Of a DNA stretch of 64,000 nt, positions 43,369 through 52,624 are shown in pieces. The position numbers and the translations under genes were made by a program. A model generated the notes under the pieces. It had not been told where the DNA came from. It was given only the letters and a program-made list of their open reading frames with translations, and did not search any database. Source of the stretch: Aromatoleum anaerobium (GTDB taxonomy: Bacteria > Pseudomonadota > Gammaproteobacteria > Burkholderiales > Rhodocyclaceae); assembly GCF_012910705.2 (NCBI RefSeq), contig NZ_WTVG02000036.1:1-64000 (forward strand), written 5' to 3'. The stretch's first letter is position 1. Each line of letters opens with the position of its first letter.

Positions 43369-44604
43369 GTGATACGGAGCCCTGCTGGCGCACCCAAGCC
43401 GCCGGCAAACATCCCGACGATCCTGTTCGGCGCGTTCGACCGCCACAACTTCGGCGACCTGCTGTTCCCGCACGTCGTCGCCGCGATGCTCGACGACGAA
43501 AATCCGGTCTTCGCCGGTCTCGTCGACGCCGATCTGCGGCGTTTCGGCGGACATGCAGTCAGCGCGATCGCGCCACTCGCGGCAGCCTGGGGCGAGCGCC
43601 CAGTCAACATCATCCACGTCGGCGGCGAGATTCTCACCTGCGGCGCGTGGCACGCCGCAGTGATGCTGCTACCGCCGCAGCAGGCGCACGAGGCCATCAC
43701 CCGCCTCGACGCGCGACCGCGGGAGGCGCTGGAATGGGCGCAGCGCCGGCTCGGCACGCGGGCGCTCGCACCGTACTGCCTGCCGAAGGGCCTTTTCTCC
43801 GGCGCGGCCCACGTGATCTTCAACGCCGTCGGCGGCACCGAGCTCGGCCAGTGCGATGCGGCATTGCGCGCCGAAGTCCTCGCGAATCTGCACGCCGCCG
43901 AAGAGGTCGGGGTGCGGGACCGGGAAACGCTCGCGCAGCTCGCCGCGGCGGGTGTCCCCGCCCGCCTCGTGCCCGACCCCGCAGTCATGGTCGCGGCGCT
44001 CTTTGGCGAGCGCATCGCCCGGCACGCCCGCGCCGGCGAAATCGCACAGATCCGCGCCGCATTCCCGCAGGGCTATCTCGCGGTGCAGTTCAGCGCCGAT
44101 TTTGGCGACGACGCGACGCTCGACGCGATCGCCGCCGGGCTCGAACGCAGCGCGCGCTCGAGCGGCCATGGCGTCGCCCTGTTCCGCGCCGGCGCGGCGC
44201 CGTGGCACGACGACAGGGCCTGCTACGCGCGGCTCGTGGCGCGCCTGCCGGCGACACCGGTGAGGATTCTGGAATCGCTCGACATCTGGGACATCTGCGC
44301 GCTGATCGCCGCGAGTCAGGGGTACTGCGGCAGCAGCCTGCACGGCCGGATCGTCGCGATGGCGTTCGCGCTGCCGCGCCTCAACCTGCTCCATCCGGCA
44401 GCGCCGGGACGGCCCGGCAAGCAGACGGCTTTCGCCGCGACGTGGGAGCCGCCGGAAGTGCGTGCGACGGTCGCGGTGGACGAGCTCGCGGGCGGGATCG
44501 CGAACGCATTGAACGCCAACCCGGAGCGGCTCCGGCACACCGCACGCGAACTCGTCGAACAGTACCGCAGCGAATTCGACGCGATCCGGCAGCGACTCGA
44601 ATGA
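43369..44604 (+). CDS. Polysaccharide pyruvyl transferase family protein
   Basis: A 411-residue protein of the PS_pyruv_trans family (ILFGAFDRHNFGDLLFPHVV at the N-terminus; a GSSLHGRIVAMAFALP segment near the C-terminus is the conserved S-x-x-H-G-x-I motif). Members transfer pyruvate from PEP to sugar hydroxyls. The GTG start at 43369 follows AAAGGAG. No glycosyltransferases are nearby; the divergent radical SAM gene is the only likely partner. Confidence 0.82.
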   Translation: MIRSPAGAPKPPANIPTILFGAFDRHNFGDLLFPHVVAAMLDDENPVFAGLVDADLRRFGGHAVSAIAPLAAAWGERPVNIIHVGGEILTCGAWHAAVMLLPPQQAHEAITRLDARPREALEWAQRRLGTRALAPYCLPKGLFSGAAHVIFNAVGGTELGQCDAALRAEVLANLHAAEEVGVRDRETLAQLAAAGVPARLVPDPAVMVAALFGERIARHARAGEIAQIRAAFPQGYLAVQFSADFGDDATLDAIAAGLERSARSSGHGVALFRAGAAPWHDDRACYARLVARLPATPVRILESLDIWDICALIAASQGYCGSSLHGRIVAMAFALPRLNLLHPAAPGRPGKQTAFAATWEPPEVRATVAVDELAGGIANALNANPERLRHTARELVEQYRSEFDAIRQRLE

Positions 44605-44620
44605 AGCGAGCGGTCCGGCA

Positions 44621-46411
44621 TCAGAAAGCAGCGGCGTCGAAGCGGATCAGCGGCCCGCCGGCCTCCCGCACGGCCTGCGAGCAGGCGACGGCCTGCGGGC
44701 CGAAGCTTGCGATGTAGAAACGGGCGAGCTCGACGAGGCTCGCGAGGTAGACCGGGTCGCCCTGGCCGGCGGCAAGCCGGCGCTGCGCGGCGAGCGCGAG
44801 GCGCGCCATCTGCCACGCACCGCACGTGATTCCGAGCAGATGCAGGAACGGCACTGCACCGGCGAGCACCTCGGCAAAGCGTTCCTTCCCGTTCGCGAGC
44901 ACCCAGTCGGCCGCCCGTTCGACGGCGGCGATGCTGTCGGCGAATCCGTCGGCAAGCGATGAGAGTTCGGCCTCTTCGCGCAATTGGGCAGCCGTCGCAT
45001 GCAGGTCGGCGACCAGTTCGCGCAGCGTCTCGCCGCCTTCGCGCAGGATCTTGCGGCCGACGAGGTCGTTGGCCTGGATGCCGGTCGTGCCTTCATAGAT
45101 CGTGATGATGCGCGCGTCGCGGGCGAACTGCGCGATGCCGGTCTCCTCGACGAAGCCCATGCCGCCGAACACCTGGATCGCGTCGCTGCACACCTGCTGG
45201 CCGACTTCGGTGCACCAGCCTTTCGCGACCGGCATCAGCAGGTCGACATAACGCCGGCATTTCGCGGCGAGCGCGGCGTCCGGATGATGCTCCGCGAGGT
45301 CGAACCAGCCGGCAGCGGTGTATAGCAGCGCGCGCATCGCCATCACCCGCGCGCGCATCGACAGCAGCATGCGCTTGACGTCGGGGTGATGGAGGATCGG
45401 CCGGCCGGCTTCGCCGGTGATCGCGTCGCGGCCCTGCACGCGTTCGCGCGCATAGCCGAGCGCGAGCTGGTAGGCGCGCTCGCCGAGCCCGGCGCCCTGC
45501 ACGCCAACGCCGAAGCGCGCCTCGTTCATCATGATGAACATCGTCTCCAGGCCGCGGTTCGGCGCGCCGACGAGGTAACCGACGGCCCCGCCGGCGTCGC
45601 CGTAGCTCATCGTGCAGGTCGGGCTGCCGTGGATGCCGAGCTTGTGCTCGATCGCGATGCAGCGCACGTCGTTCTTCGCGCCCGGATTGCCATCGGCGTC
45701 GAGCAGGAACTTCGGCACGAGGAACAGCGACAGCCCTTTCACGCCGGCCGGCGCATCCGGCAGCCGGGCGAGCACGAGGTGGACGATGTTGCTCGTCAGT
45801 TCGTGCTCGCCGTACGAGATGAAGATCTTCTGGCCGAACACGCGATAGCTGTCGTCGGCGGCAGGCTCCGCGCGGGTGCGCGTCGCCGCGAGGTCGGAGC
45901 CCGCCTGCGGCTCGGTGAGGTTCATCGTGCTGCCCCACTCGCCGCTGACAACCTTGTGCAGCCAGGTCTGCTTGAGCTCGTCGCTGGCGGCGATCAGCAG
46001 GGCTTCGGCCTGGCCGACGTTCAGTTGCGGCAGCATCGCGAACGCCATGTTCGTCGCGAACCACATCTCCCACACCGGCGTCGACACCAGCTTCGGCAGG
46101 CCCTGTCCGCCGAATTCCGGCGGCAGCGACAGGCCGGTCCAGCCGGCCTCGACGAAGCGGTCCCACGCATCCTCCCAGCCCTCGGGCGTGACGACGCGCC
46201 CGTCGGCGTCGAGCCGGCAACCCTGCACGTCGCCCCGGGCGTTGATCGGGCCGAGCACGCCGGCGGCGAACTTGCCGGCTTCATCGAGGATCGCCTCGAT
46301 GACGTCCGGCGTCGCGTCCTCGAATCCCGGCAGCGCAGAAACCGCGTCCTGCCCGGCCAACTCGCGGAGGATGAAATGCATGTCGCGCAGCGGCGCGGCG
46401 TAATCGTGCAT
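44621..46411 (-). CDS. Acyl-CoA dehydrogenase, long form
   Basis: A 596-residue acyl-CoA dehydrogenase of the longer class (about 590-600 residues, with an N-terminal helical extension and C-terminal add-on). FAD region MNLTEPQAGSDLAATRT; catalytic glutamate in IYEGTTGIQANDLVGRK. Last gene of an operon with SDR, thiolase, enoyl-CoA hydratase and ligase. It would introduce the double bond into an arylpropionyl-CoA or a similar side chain. The ATG at 46411 follows GGAG. Phenylpropanoid beta-oxidation in A. aromaticum uses a similar gene set (established for the group; substrate here inferred). Confidence 0.88.
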   Translation of the reverse strand: MHDYAAPLRDMHFILRELAGQDAVSALPGFEDATPDVIEAILDEAGKFAAGVLGPINARGDVQGCRLDADGRVVTPEGWEDAWDRFVEAGWTGLSLPPEFGGQGLPKLVSTPVWEMWFATNMAFAMLPQLNVGQAEALLIAASDELKQTWLHKVVSGEWGSTMNLTEPQAGSDLAATRTRAEPAADDSYRVFGQKIFISYGEHELTSNIVHLVLARLPDAPAGVKGLSLFLVPKFLLDADGNPGAKNDVRCIAIEHKLGIHGSPTCTMSYGDAGGAVGYLVGAPNRGLETMFIMMNEARFGVGVQGAGLGERAYQLALGYARERVQGRDAITGEAGRPILHHPDVKRMLLSMRARVMAMRALLYTAAGWFDLAEHHPDAALAAKCRRYVDLLMPVAKGWCTEVGQQVCSDAIQVFGGMGFVEETGIAQFARDARIITIYEGTTGIQANDLVGRKILREGGETLRELVADLHATAAQLREEAELSSLADGFADSIAAVERAADWVLANGKERFAEVLAGAVPFLHLLGITCGAWQMARLALAAQRRLAAGQGDPVYLASLVELARFYIASFGPQAVACSQAVREAGGPLIRFDAAAF

Positions 46412-46450
46412 GGTGGCGGCTCCGGCCGGCGCAGGTCCGGCCAAGTGGTC

Positions 46451-47218
46451 TTAGCGGGGTGCGAGGCGGATCGCGCCGTCGAGGCGGATCGTCTCGCCGT
46501 TGAGCATCGCGTTCTCGACGATCTGGCGCGCGAGTTGCGCGTATTCGGCGGGTTCGCCGAGGCGCGGCGGGAACGGCACGGCTTCGCCGAGCGATTTCTG
46601 CGCCTCGGGCGGCAGCGCCTGCATCATCGGCGTCAGGAACAGGCCCGGCGCGATCGTCACGACGCGGATGCCGAAACGCGCGAGCTCGCGCGCGATCGGC
46701 AGCGTCATCGACACGATGCCGCCTTTCGACGCGGCGTAGCCGGCCTGGCCGATCTGGCCGTCGTACGCGGCGACCGACGCGGTGTTGATGATCACGCCAC
46801 GCTCGCCGCCGGCGTTCGGCTCAGTTTTCGACATCGCTTCGGACGCGAGCCGGATCATGTTGAAAGTGCCGACCAGGTTGATGTTCACGATGCGCGCGAA
46901 CGTGTCGAGCGGATGCGGGCCGTCGCGGCCGAGCACTTTCGCGGCGCTGCCGATGCCCGCGCAGTTGACGAGCCCGTTGAGCGCGCCGAAGCGTGCGAGC
47001 GCGAGCTCGACGCAGCCGCGTGCATCGGCTTCGGACGCGACGTCGGTGCGGTGGAACGCCGCGCGGATGCCGAGCTCGTCGGCAAGCTTTTCGCCGCCGA
47101 CGCTGTTCAGGTCCGCGATGACGACATTCGCGCCGGCGCCGTGGAACGCGCGCACGGTCGCTTCGCCGAGCCCCGACGCCCCGCCGGTGACGATAAAAGT
47201 GCTGCTTTCGAGTTTCAT
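46451..47218 (-). CDS. 3-hydroxyacyl-CoA dehydrogenase, SDR (HSD10-like) type
   Basis: A 255-residue short-chain dehydrogenase with NAD-binding TGGASGLG and catalytic pair in GYAASKGG, and the HSD10-type insertion ([20 protein letters not shown]). It oxidises a 3-hydroxyacyl-CoA to the 3-ketoacyl-CoA between the hydratase and thiolase steps. It is 30 bases downstream of the thiolase gene and 40 bases upstream of the acyl-CoA dehydrogenase gene on the same strand. Start ATG at 47218 follows AGGGG. Confidence 0.9.
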   Translation of the reverse strand: MKLESSTFIVTGGASGLGEATVRAFHGAGANVVIADLNSVGGEKLADELGIRAAFHRTDVASEADARGCVELALARFGALNGLVNCAGIGSAAKVLGRDGPHPLDTFARIVNINLVGTFNMIRLASEAMSKTEPNAGGERGVIINTASVAAYDGQIGQAGYAASKGGIVSMTLPIARELARFGIRVVTIAPGLFLTPMMQALPPEAQKSLGEAVPFPPRLGEPAEYAQLARQIVENAMLNGETIRLDGAIRLAPR

Positions 47219-47247
47219 CGTTTTTCCCCTTTTCTGCGACCGGTCGT

Positions 47248-48513
47248 TCAGCCGGCGTTCTCGACGACGATCGCGACACCCTGGCCGCCGCCGCAGCACG
47301 CCGACGACACGCCGAACTGCAGCCGCGCCTCCTGCAGCGCGCGCGCCACCGTCGTCGTCAGCCGCACGCCGGACGCACCCAGCGGATGGCCGATCGCGAT
47401 TGCGCCGCCATGCACGTTGGCACGCTCGCGGTCGAGCCCCAGTTCGCGCTCGCACGCGAGATATTGCGCGCCGAAGGCTTCGTTGATCTCGACGCGCCCG
47501 AACTCGCCGACGGTGAGTCCGGCCTTCGCCGCTGCGGCACGGATCGCCGGCGCCGGCCCGATGCCCATGATCTCCGGCGGCACCGCCACCGACGCTGCCG
47601 CGACGATGCGCGCCAGCGGGCGGATGCCGTGCGCGCGCACCCAGTCGCCGTGCGCGACGATCACCGCAGCGGCGCCGTCGACGATTGCCGAACTGTTGCC
47701 GCCGGTCTGCACGCCGCCGAACGCCGGTTTCAGTTTTTGCAGCGCGTCGAACGACGTCGGGCGCACATGGCCGTCCCGATCGCACACTTCAGCGCGGTCG
47801 GCGAGCTTCAGCGACCGGGCGTTGTAGCCGTCGAATTCCCATTTCGCATTGACGACCGGCGTCACCTCGCCGGCGAACCAGCCCGACTCCCACGCCGCGA
47901 CGGCGCGTGCAAAGCTCTGCTCGGCGAAGCGGTCGACCTCCTCGCGCGAAATGCCGTAGCGCTTTGCAAGGTTCTCGGCGGTGTCGCCCATGCTCGCGCC
48001 GGGCGCAGTGTCCTTCGTCGCTTCCCACAGGAAGTCGCGGAAATCGAGCTGGCCCATGCGGAAACCGGCGCGGTGCGTGTACGCGGCGATCGGGTTGCGC
48101 GACATCGACTCGGTGCCGACACACAGCGCGACTTTCGCCTTGCCGAGCGTGATCTGGTCGGCGGCGGCGATGATCGTCTCGAAGCCGGTGCCGCACAGCC
48201 GCTGCACGAGTAATGCCGGCACCGCGGGATCTACGCCCGAATACAGGCCGATGTGGCGCGGCAGGAAATACGCGTCGAAGCTCGCCTGCGCCATGTTGCC
48301 GGCGACGATCGCGTCGATCTCAGTGGCCGGGATGCCGCTCCTGTCGAACAGCGCACGCGCCGCGAAAATGCCGAGATCGGTCGGCGACACGTCGCGCAGC
48401 ACGCCGTTGTAGTCGGCGAAAGGCGTGCGGCTGCCGGCGACGAGCCAGATGTCGTCATAGCGCGCGACATGGGCCGCGGCTTGCGACGCGGCGTAGGAAT
48501 TCGTTGTATTCAT
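47248..48513 (-). CDS. Acetyl-CoA acyltransferase (thiolase)
   Basis: A 421-residue thiolase. The nucleophile cysteine is in [12 protein letters not shown] (near residue 100), the histidine in [10 protein letters not shown], and the second cysteine in [10 protein letters not shown]. It cleaves a 3-ketoacyl-CoA; in a phenylpropanoid route the products are acetyl-CoA and benzoyl-CoA (or 4-hydroxybenzoyl-CoA). Its start overlaps the hydratase stop (ATGA). The N-terminus has about 20 extra residues before the core. Confidence 0.92.
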   Translation of the reverse strand: MNTTNSYAASQAAAHVARYDDIWLVAGSRTPFADYNGVLRDVSPTDLGIFAARALFDRSGIPATEIDAIVAGNMAQASFDAYFLPRHIGLYSGVDPAVPALLVQRLCGTGFETIIAAADQITLGKAKVALCVGTESMSRNPIAAYTHRAGFRMGQLDFRDFLWEATKDTAPGASMGDTAENLAKRYGISREEVDRFAEQSFARAVAAWESGWFAGEVTPVVNAKWEFDGYNARSLKLADRAEVCDRDGHVRPTSFDALQKLKPAFGGVQTGGNSSAIVDGAAAVIVAHGDWVRAHGIRPLARIVAAASVAVPPEIMGIGPAPAIRAAAAKAGLTVGEFGRVEINEAFGAQYLACERELGLDRERANVHGGAIAIGHPLGASGVRLTTTVARALQEARLQFGVSSACCGGGQGVAIVVENAG

Positions 48514-49280
48514 CGCTGTGCTCCCTGACCTTTGCGCTGCAGGAACTGGCCGATGCGCTCGGCGACTTCCGGGCCGGTCTGCGTGACCGCGGCGGTCAGC
48601 GACTCGACGAAGAAGCCGTCGTCGGCCGCCATGTTCTCGATGCGGGCGATCGATGTGACCATCGCCCAGTTCGCCATCGGGGCGTTCTCGGCAATCCGGC
48701 GCGCGAGCTGCTGCGCCTTCGCGAGCGCTTCGCCGGGGCCGACGAGGTAATGCGACAGGCCGAGGCGCTGGCCTTCGTCGGCATCGAGGATGCGTCCGGT
48801 CAGCATCATTTCGCCCATCCGCCCGGCGCCGAGGATCCGCGCGACCCGCACCGAGGCGCCGCCGCCGACGAAGATGCCGTGGCGCCCTTCGGGCAGCTGG
48901 TAGATCGTGTTCGGCTCGGCGACGCGCACGTGGGTCGCGGCCGCCAGCTCGAGGCCGCCGCCGATGACCGCGCCGTGCAGCGCGGCAACGACCGGAATGC
49001 CGCCGTTCTGGATGCGGCTGAACACGCGGTGCCAGCCCTGCGAGTGCTTCATGACGCCGAAAGGCTCGCGGTGCTGGTGCTCGGTCAAGTCGAGGCCGGC
49101 GCAGAAATGCTCGCCGTCACCAGCCAGCACGATAACTCGCGCGTCGTCGGGGACGGTCGCGAAAGCTTCGTCGATCGCGGCCAGCAGGCGGTCGCTGATT
49201 GCGTTGCGCTTGGCGGGGCGCGCCAGCGTAACGGTGTAGATGTCGTCCTCATACGAGGTTCTTACCAGTTGTTCGGTCAT
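48510..49280 (-). CDS. Enoyl-CoA hydratase/isomerase family protein
   Basis: A 256-residue crotonase-fold protein: FCAGLDLTEH (first oxyanion strand), HGAVIGGGLELA and LPEGRHGIFVGGGAS. It would hydrate the aryl-acryloyl-CoA. The start ATG at 49280 follows AAAGGA; upstream in-frame codons lack homology. Overlaps the thiolase gene by four bases, so tightly coupled. A feruloyl-CoA hydratase-lyase is an alternative, but the presence of dehydrogenase and thiolase genes favours beta-oxidation. Confidence 0.9.
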   Translation of the reverse strand: MTEQLVRTSYEDDIYTVTLARPAKRNAISDRLLAAIDEAFATVPDDARVIVLAGDGEHFCAGLDLTEHQHREPFGVMKHSQGWHRVFSRIQNGGIPVVAALHGAVIGGGLELAAATHVRVAEPNTIYQLPEGRHGIFVGGGASVRVARILGAGRMGEMMLTGRILDADEGQRLGLSHYLVGPGEALAKAQQLARRIAENAPMANWAMVTSIARIENMAADDGFFVESLTAAVTQTGPEVAERIGQFLQRKGQGAQR

Positions 49281-49330
49281 CAAAATGATCCTTTCGTGAT
49301 TCATGCCGAAATTCTCCGGTCGGCGTCCGG

Positions 49331-51184
49331 CTACACGGTAACGACGGACTTGTCCGGCATCGCCGCGTACAGGGATTCGACGAGGTCGCTGCGCCGGGTC
49401 AGGACCGCGCGCTGGTTGATGTAGCCTTTGTCGGTGATCTCGCCGGCTTCGACCGACGGCGGCTCGGCCATCAGCAGTGCGCGGGTCGGACACATGGACG
49501 AGCCGCCGCCCGCCTGCGTCATCGCCGCCATGCCGAGGCGCACGCGGGCGAGCACCGCCGGGTTCGACAGCACCTGCTCGACCGGCGCATCGGCAGGCAG
49601 GCCCGGGCACAGGGAACGGCACTCGGGAATGTTGGGGAACACCAGCAGACCGATGTCGTCGCGGTCGTGGCCGGTGACGACGATGTCCTGCGCGACGGGC
49701 TTGAGCGCGTCGATGGCCTTCACGCGCAGCGCTCCGACATGCACCCAGGTGCCGGTCAGCAGCTTGAAGTCCTCGCCGACGCGACCGTCGAACAGCAGGC
49801 CCTGTTCCGGATGCGCCGGATCGACGAACTCGACCGCGTCGCCGATCAGGTAGAAGCCTTCGTCGTCGAAGGATTTCGCCGTCAGCTCAGGCTGCTTCCA
49901 GTAACCGGGGAACACGTTCGGCCCTCTGACCCGCACTTCGAGCTTGTCGGCCGAAGGCACCAGCTTCAGTTCGGTGCCGGGCACCGGCACGCCGATGACG
50001 CCCGAGCGCACCGCCTGGAAGTGACAGTCGGTCGCGAGCGGCGAAGTCTCGGTCGAGCCCCACGACGACACCATCGTGACGCGGCGGCCGGTCGCTTCCT
50101 CGGAGAGGTTCTCCAGCTCGGCCCACAGGTGCTGCGGCAGCGCGGCGCCGGCGTAGAAAATCAGCTTCAGGCGCTTGAAGAAGCTGTCGCGCAGCGCCTT
50201 GTCGCGACGCAGCACCGGCACCAGCATGTCGAACGCGCGCGGCACGCTGAAATAGATCGTCGGCGAGACGTCGCGCAGGTTGCGCAGCGTCCGGTCGAGC
50301 AGCGCCGGCGTCGGCTTGCCGTCGTCGAGATACATGCTGCCGCCAAAGCGCAGCACCATGTTGAAGTTGTGGTTGCTGCCGAAAGTGTGGCTCCACGGCA
50401 GCCATTCCATCAGCAGCGGCGGCTCGTCGACCAGGAAAGGCCACACCAGCTCCTTCGCGAGCTGGCTCGCACACAGCATGCGCTGGGTGTTGATGACCGC
50501 TTTCGGCGTGCCAACCGAGCCCGACGTGAACAGGAACTTCGCGATCGTGTCCGGGGTGATGCGGGCATATGCATCCATCACCGCGGCCTCGTCGCTTTCC
50601 GCCTCGATATCGGCGAACCGCAAGTAGCCAGCGGCCGATTCGCTGCCGCCCCCGGCGACGACGACGCCGTCGTGCAGCGGTCCGATCGCATCGATCGCGG
50701 CAGCGAAACGCCCGACCGGACCGGCATAGATGACGCCCGGCCGCAGCAGCTCGATGTTCGCCTTCAGCTTGGCGAAGTCCTTCGACATCAGCGAGTTGCC
50801 CGACGAGATCGCGCACGACGGCACGCCGATGTGCATCGCCGCGAGCATCAGCAGCGCATGCTCGATCGAGTTGTCGGAGAGGATCGCGACCGGCCGCTCG
50901 GCCGACAGGTTCTGGCCGAGCAGCCAGGTCGCGATCGCGACGACGCGGCGCCGCGCTTCGCCATAGCTGACCCGGTCCCACTCGCCGGCCGCGTTGCGCT
51001 CGGCGAGGAACAGGCGCTCGGGCGTGTCGCGCGCCCAGCGTTCGAGCCACTCGCCGACACAGCGCGCATAGCTGTCCGGCAAGGGAATCCCCGAACGCAG
51101 GATGCGGCTGCCGTCCGGGCGCGCCTCGACGTTCACGACCGGCCGGGCGAACATCGCGTCGATATCGGATATCACGGTGCTCAT
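49331..51184 (-). CDS. Feruloyl-CoA synthetase-like acid:CoA ligase
   Basis: A 617-residue AMP-forming ligase, longer than benzoate-CoA ligases (about 520) and matching the feruloyl-CoA synthetase class. P-loop FLFTSGSVGTPKAVINT, then WGSTETSP and the GRVGEDFKLLTGTWV hinge; the threonine/glycine-rich loop is slightly divergent. It activates a phenylpropanoid acid (cinnamate, coumarate or 3-phenylpropionate type) as the first step of the operon. It lies between the binding-protein gene (21 bases upstream) and the hydratase gene. Confidence 0.88.
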   Translation of the reverse strand: MSTVISDIDAMFARPVVNVEARPDGSRILRSGIPLPDSYARCVGEWLERWARDTPERLFLAERNAAGEWDRVSYGEARRRVVAIATWLLGQNLSAERPVAILSDNSIEHALLMLAAMHIGVPSCAISSGNSLMSKDFAKLKANIELLRPGVIYAGPVGRFAAAIDAIGPLHDGVVVAGGGSESAAGYLRFADIEAESDEAAVMDAYARITPDTIAKFLFTSGSVGTPKAVINTQRMLCASQLAKELVWPFLVDEPPLLMEWLPWSHTFGSNHNFNMVLRFGGSMYLDDGKPTPALLDRTLRNLRDVSPTIYFSVPRAFDMLVPVLRRDKALRDSFFKRLKLIFYAGAALPQHLWAELENLSEEATGRRVTMVSSWGSTETSPLATDCHFQAVRSGVIGVPVPGTELKLVPSADKLEVRVRGPNVFPGYWKQPELTAKSFDDEGFYLIGDAVEFVDPAHPEQGLLFDGRVGEDFKLLTGTWVHVGALRVKAIDALKPVAQDIVVTGHDRDDIGLLVFPNIPECRSLCPGLPADAPVEQVLSNPAVLARVRLGMAAMTQAGGGSSMCPTRALLMAEPPSVEAGEITDKGYINQRAVLTRRSDLVESLYAAMPDKSVVTV

Positions 51185-51205
51185 GGGATTTTCCGCCCGG
51201 TCCGG

Positions 51206-52348
51206 TTACTGCGGGATCATCTTGTATGCACCGCTCTCGATCTTCACGAGCACGTGCGAGCGTTCGTCGAGACCGAAATGGTCCGCAGGACTCATGTTGA
51301 ACACGCCGTGGCTGCCGACGACCTCCTTGTTCGACTCGATCGCGTCCCGCAGCGCCGCACGGAACTGAGGCGTGCCCGGCCTGGCTGCCTTCAGCGCGAC
51401 CGGGATTGCCTGTTCAATGAGGCGGAACGCATCGAACGCATGTCCCGCGAACGACGAGAACGAGCCCGCGCCGTAGGCGGCTTCGTACTTGCGCACGAGC
51501 TCGTGCCCGGCGGTTTTCGACGGGTGCGTGTCCGGCACCTGGTCCACGACGACGACCGGTCCGACCGGCATGATCACGCCCTCGGCGGCCTTGCCGGCGA
51601 CTTTCAGGAAAGCCTGGCTCGCGGCCGCGTGCGTCTGGTAGATCTGCCCCTTGTACCCGCGCTCCCCGAGCGTCGTCTGCGGTAGTGCGGCGGGGCTTCC
51701 GGAGCCCACCACCAGCACCGCGTCGGGCCGCGCCGCGACCAGCTTCAGCACCTGCCCGCTGACTGAGGTGTCGGCACGCGCGTAACGCTCGACCGCCACC
51801 ATTTTGATGCCCGTCGCCTCGGCGCGGCTCTTCACAGCGCCGAGCCAGTCTTCGCCGTAGGCGTCGGAAAAGCCGATGAAGCCGAGCGTCTTCACCCCGG
51901 TGGCTTTCATATGTGCAAGCAGCGCATCGGCCATCACGCTGTTCTGCTGCGGCGTACGGAACACCCATTTGTTGCGGTCCCCGGGCAGCGATACCGGACT
52001 GATCGCGACCTGCGGCGTCCCGCTCTCTGTAGCGACTTCGGCCATCGCGGCGGTGGCCGGCGTCGTCGACGAACCAACCAGCACGTCGACGCTGCTTTCC
52101 GTGACCAGCTTGCGCGCATTCTTCGTCGCGATCGACGGATCGGTCGCGTCGTCCAGCACGATGTAGTGAATTTTTTCCCCTGCGATCTGCGTCGGCAGCA
52201 GCGCGAAGACGTTTTTCTCGGGAATGCCGAGCGAGGCACCGGGGCCGGTCGCCGACAGTGAAACACCCACCGTGATATCGGCGACAGCCGGTTGAACGAA
52301 CGACAGCGACGCGAACGAGCACAGGACTGCGAGCTTCTTGACTTGCAT
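51206..52348 (-). CDS. Branched-chain-amino-acid-type ABC transporter substrate-binding protein
   Basis: A 380-residue periplasmic-binding protein of the LivJ/K class with signal peptide (MQVKKLAVLCSFASLSF, cleavage after AVA), mature start DITVGVSLSATGPGASLG. It is first in the phenylpropanoid operon, so it probably binds the operon's aromatic substrate. It has no permease or ATPase genes of its own in the operon; the LivHMGF set at 55-58 kb could serve it. The ATG at 52348 follows GAGGAG. Divergent TetR gene. Confidence 0.9.
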   Translation of the reverse strand: MQVKKLAVLCSFASLSFVQPAVADITVGVSLSATGPGASLGIPEKNVFALLPTQIAGEKIHYIVLDDATDPSIATKNARKLVTESSVDVLVGSSTTPATAAMAEVATESGTPQVAISPVSLPGDRNKWVFRTPQQNSVMADALLAHMKATGVKTLGFIGFSDAYGEDWLGAVKSRAEATGIKMVAVERYARADTSVSGQVLKLVAARPDAVLVVGSGSPAALPQTTLGERGYKGQIYQTHAAASQAFLKVAGKAAEGVIMPVGPVVVVDQVPDTHPSKTAGHELVRKYEAAYGAGSFSSFAGHAFDAFRLIEQAIPVALKAARPGTPQFRAALRDAIESNKEVVGSHGVFNMSPADHFGLDERSHVLVKIESGAYKMIPQ

Positions 52349-52471
52349 GGTCACTCCTCTGGTTCTGACTCCGGACTTCCCCGGGTCAATCGAACGGCGG
52401 CTGGACCGCTCTGGGTATCGCGCCGAAAGATGTCGGCGTGTCGCAAAGTTAGCAATGCCGAACCATCTTGT

Positions 52472-52494
52472 CAAACACTTGTTCAAGTAGTTTG
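52472..52494. promoter_or_regulatory. Candidate TetR operator
   Basis: Nested inverted repeat: CAAAC, then ACTTG-TT-CAAGT, then A and GTTTG. It is centred between the divergent tetR and binding-protein genes, 125 bases before the latter. Its size and symmetry suit a TetR dimer; binding by the neighbouring regulator is inferred. Confidence 0.65.
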
Positions 52495-52624
52495 TCAGAG
52501 GATGCTGCAAAGCGGACGGACTGCAGCACGCGACGATTCGACGCGACGCAGGCACCCGTTATGCAGGGGCGTCCCCGGCCATTGCTCGCTATCATTGCGG
52601 CCCCGATGCACTGCAGGATTCCGG

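Noticed and set aside
45386-47827. 813-codon plus-strand frame
   Set aside because: Runs antisense to three well-supported genes (acyl-CoA dehydrogenase, SDR, thiolase); third-position GC bias explains it.
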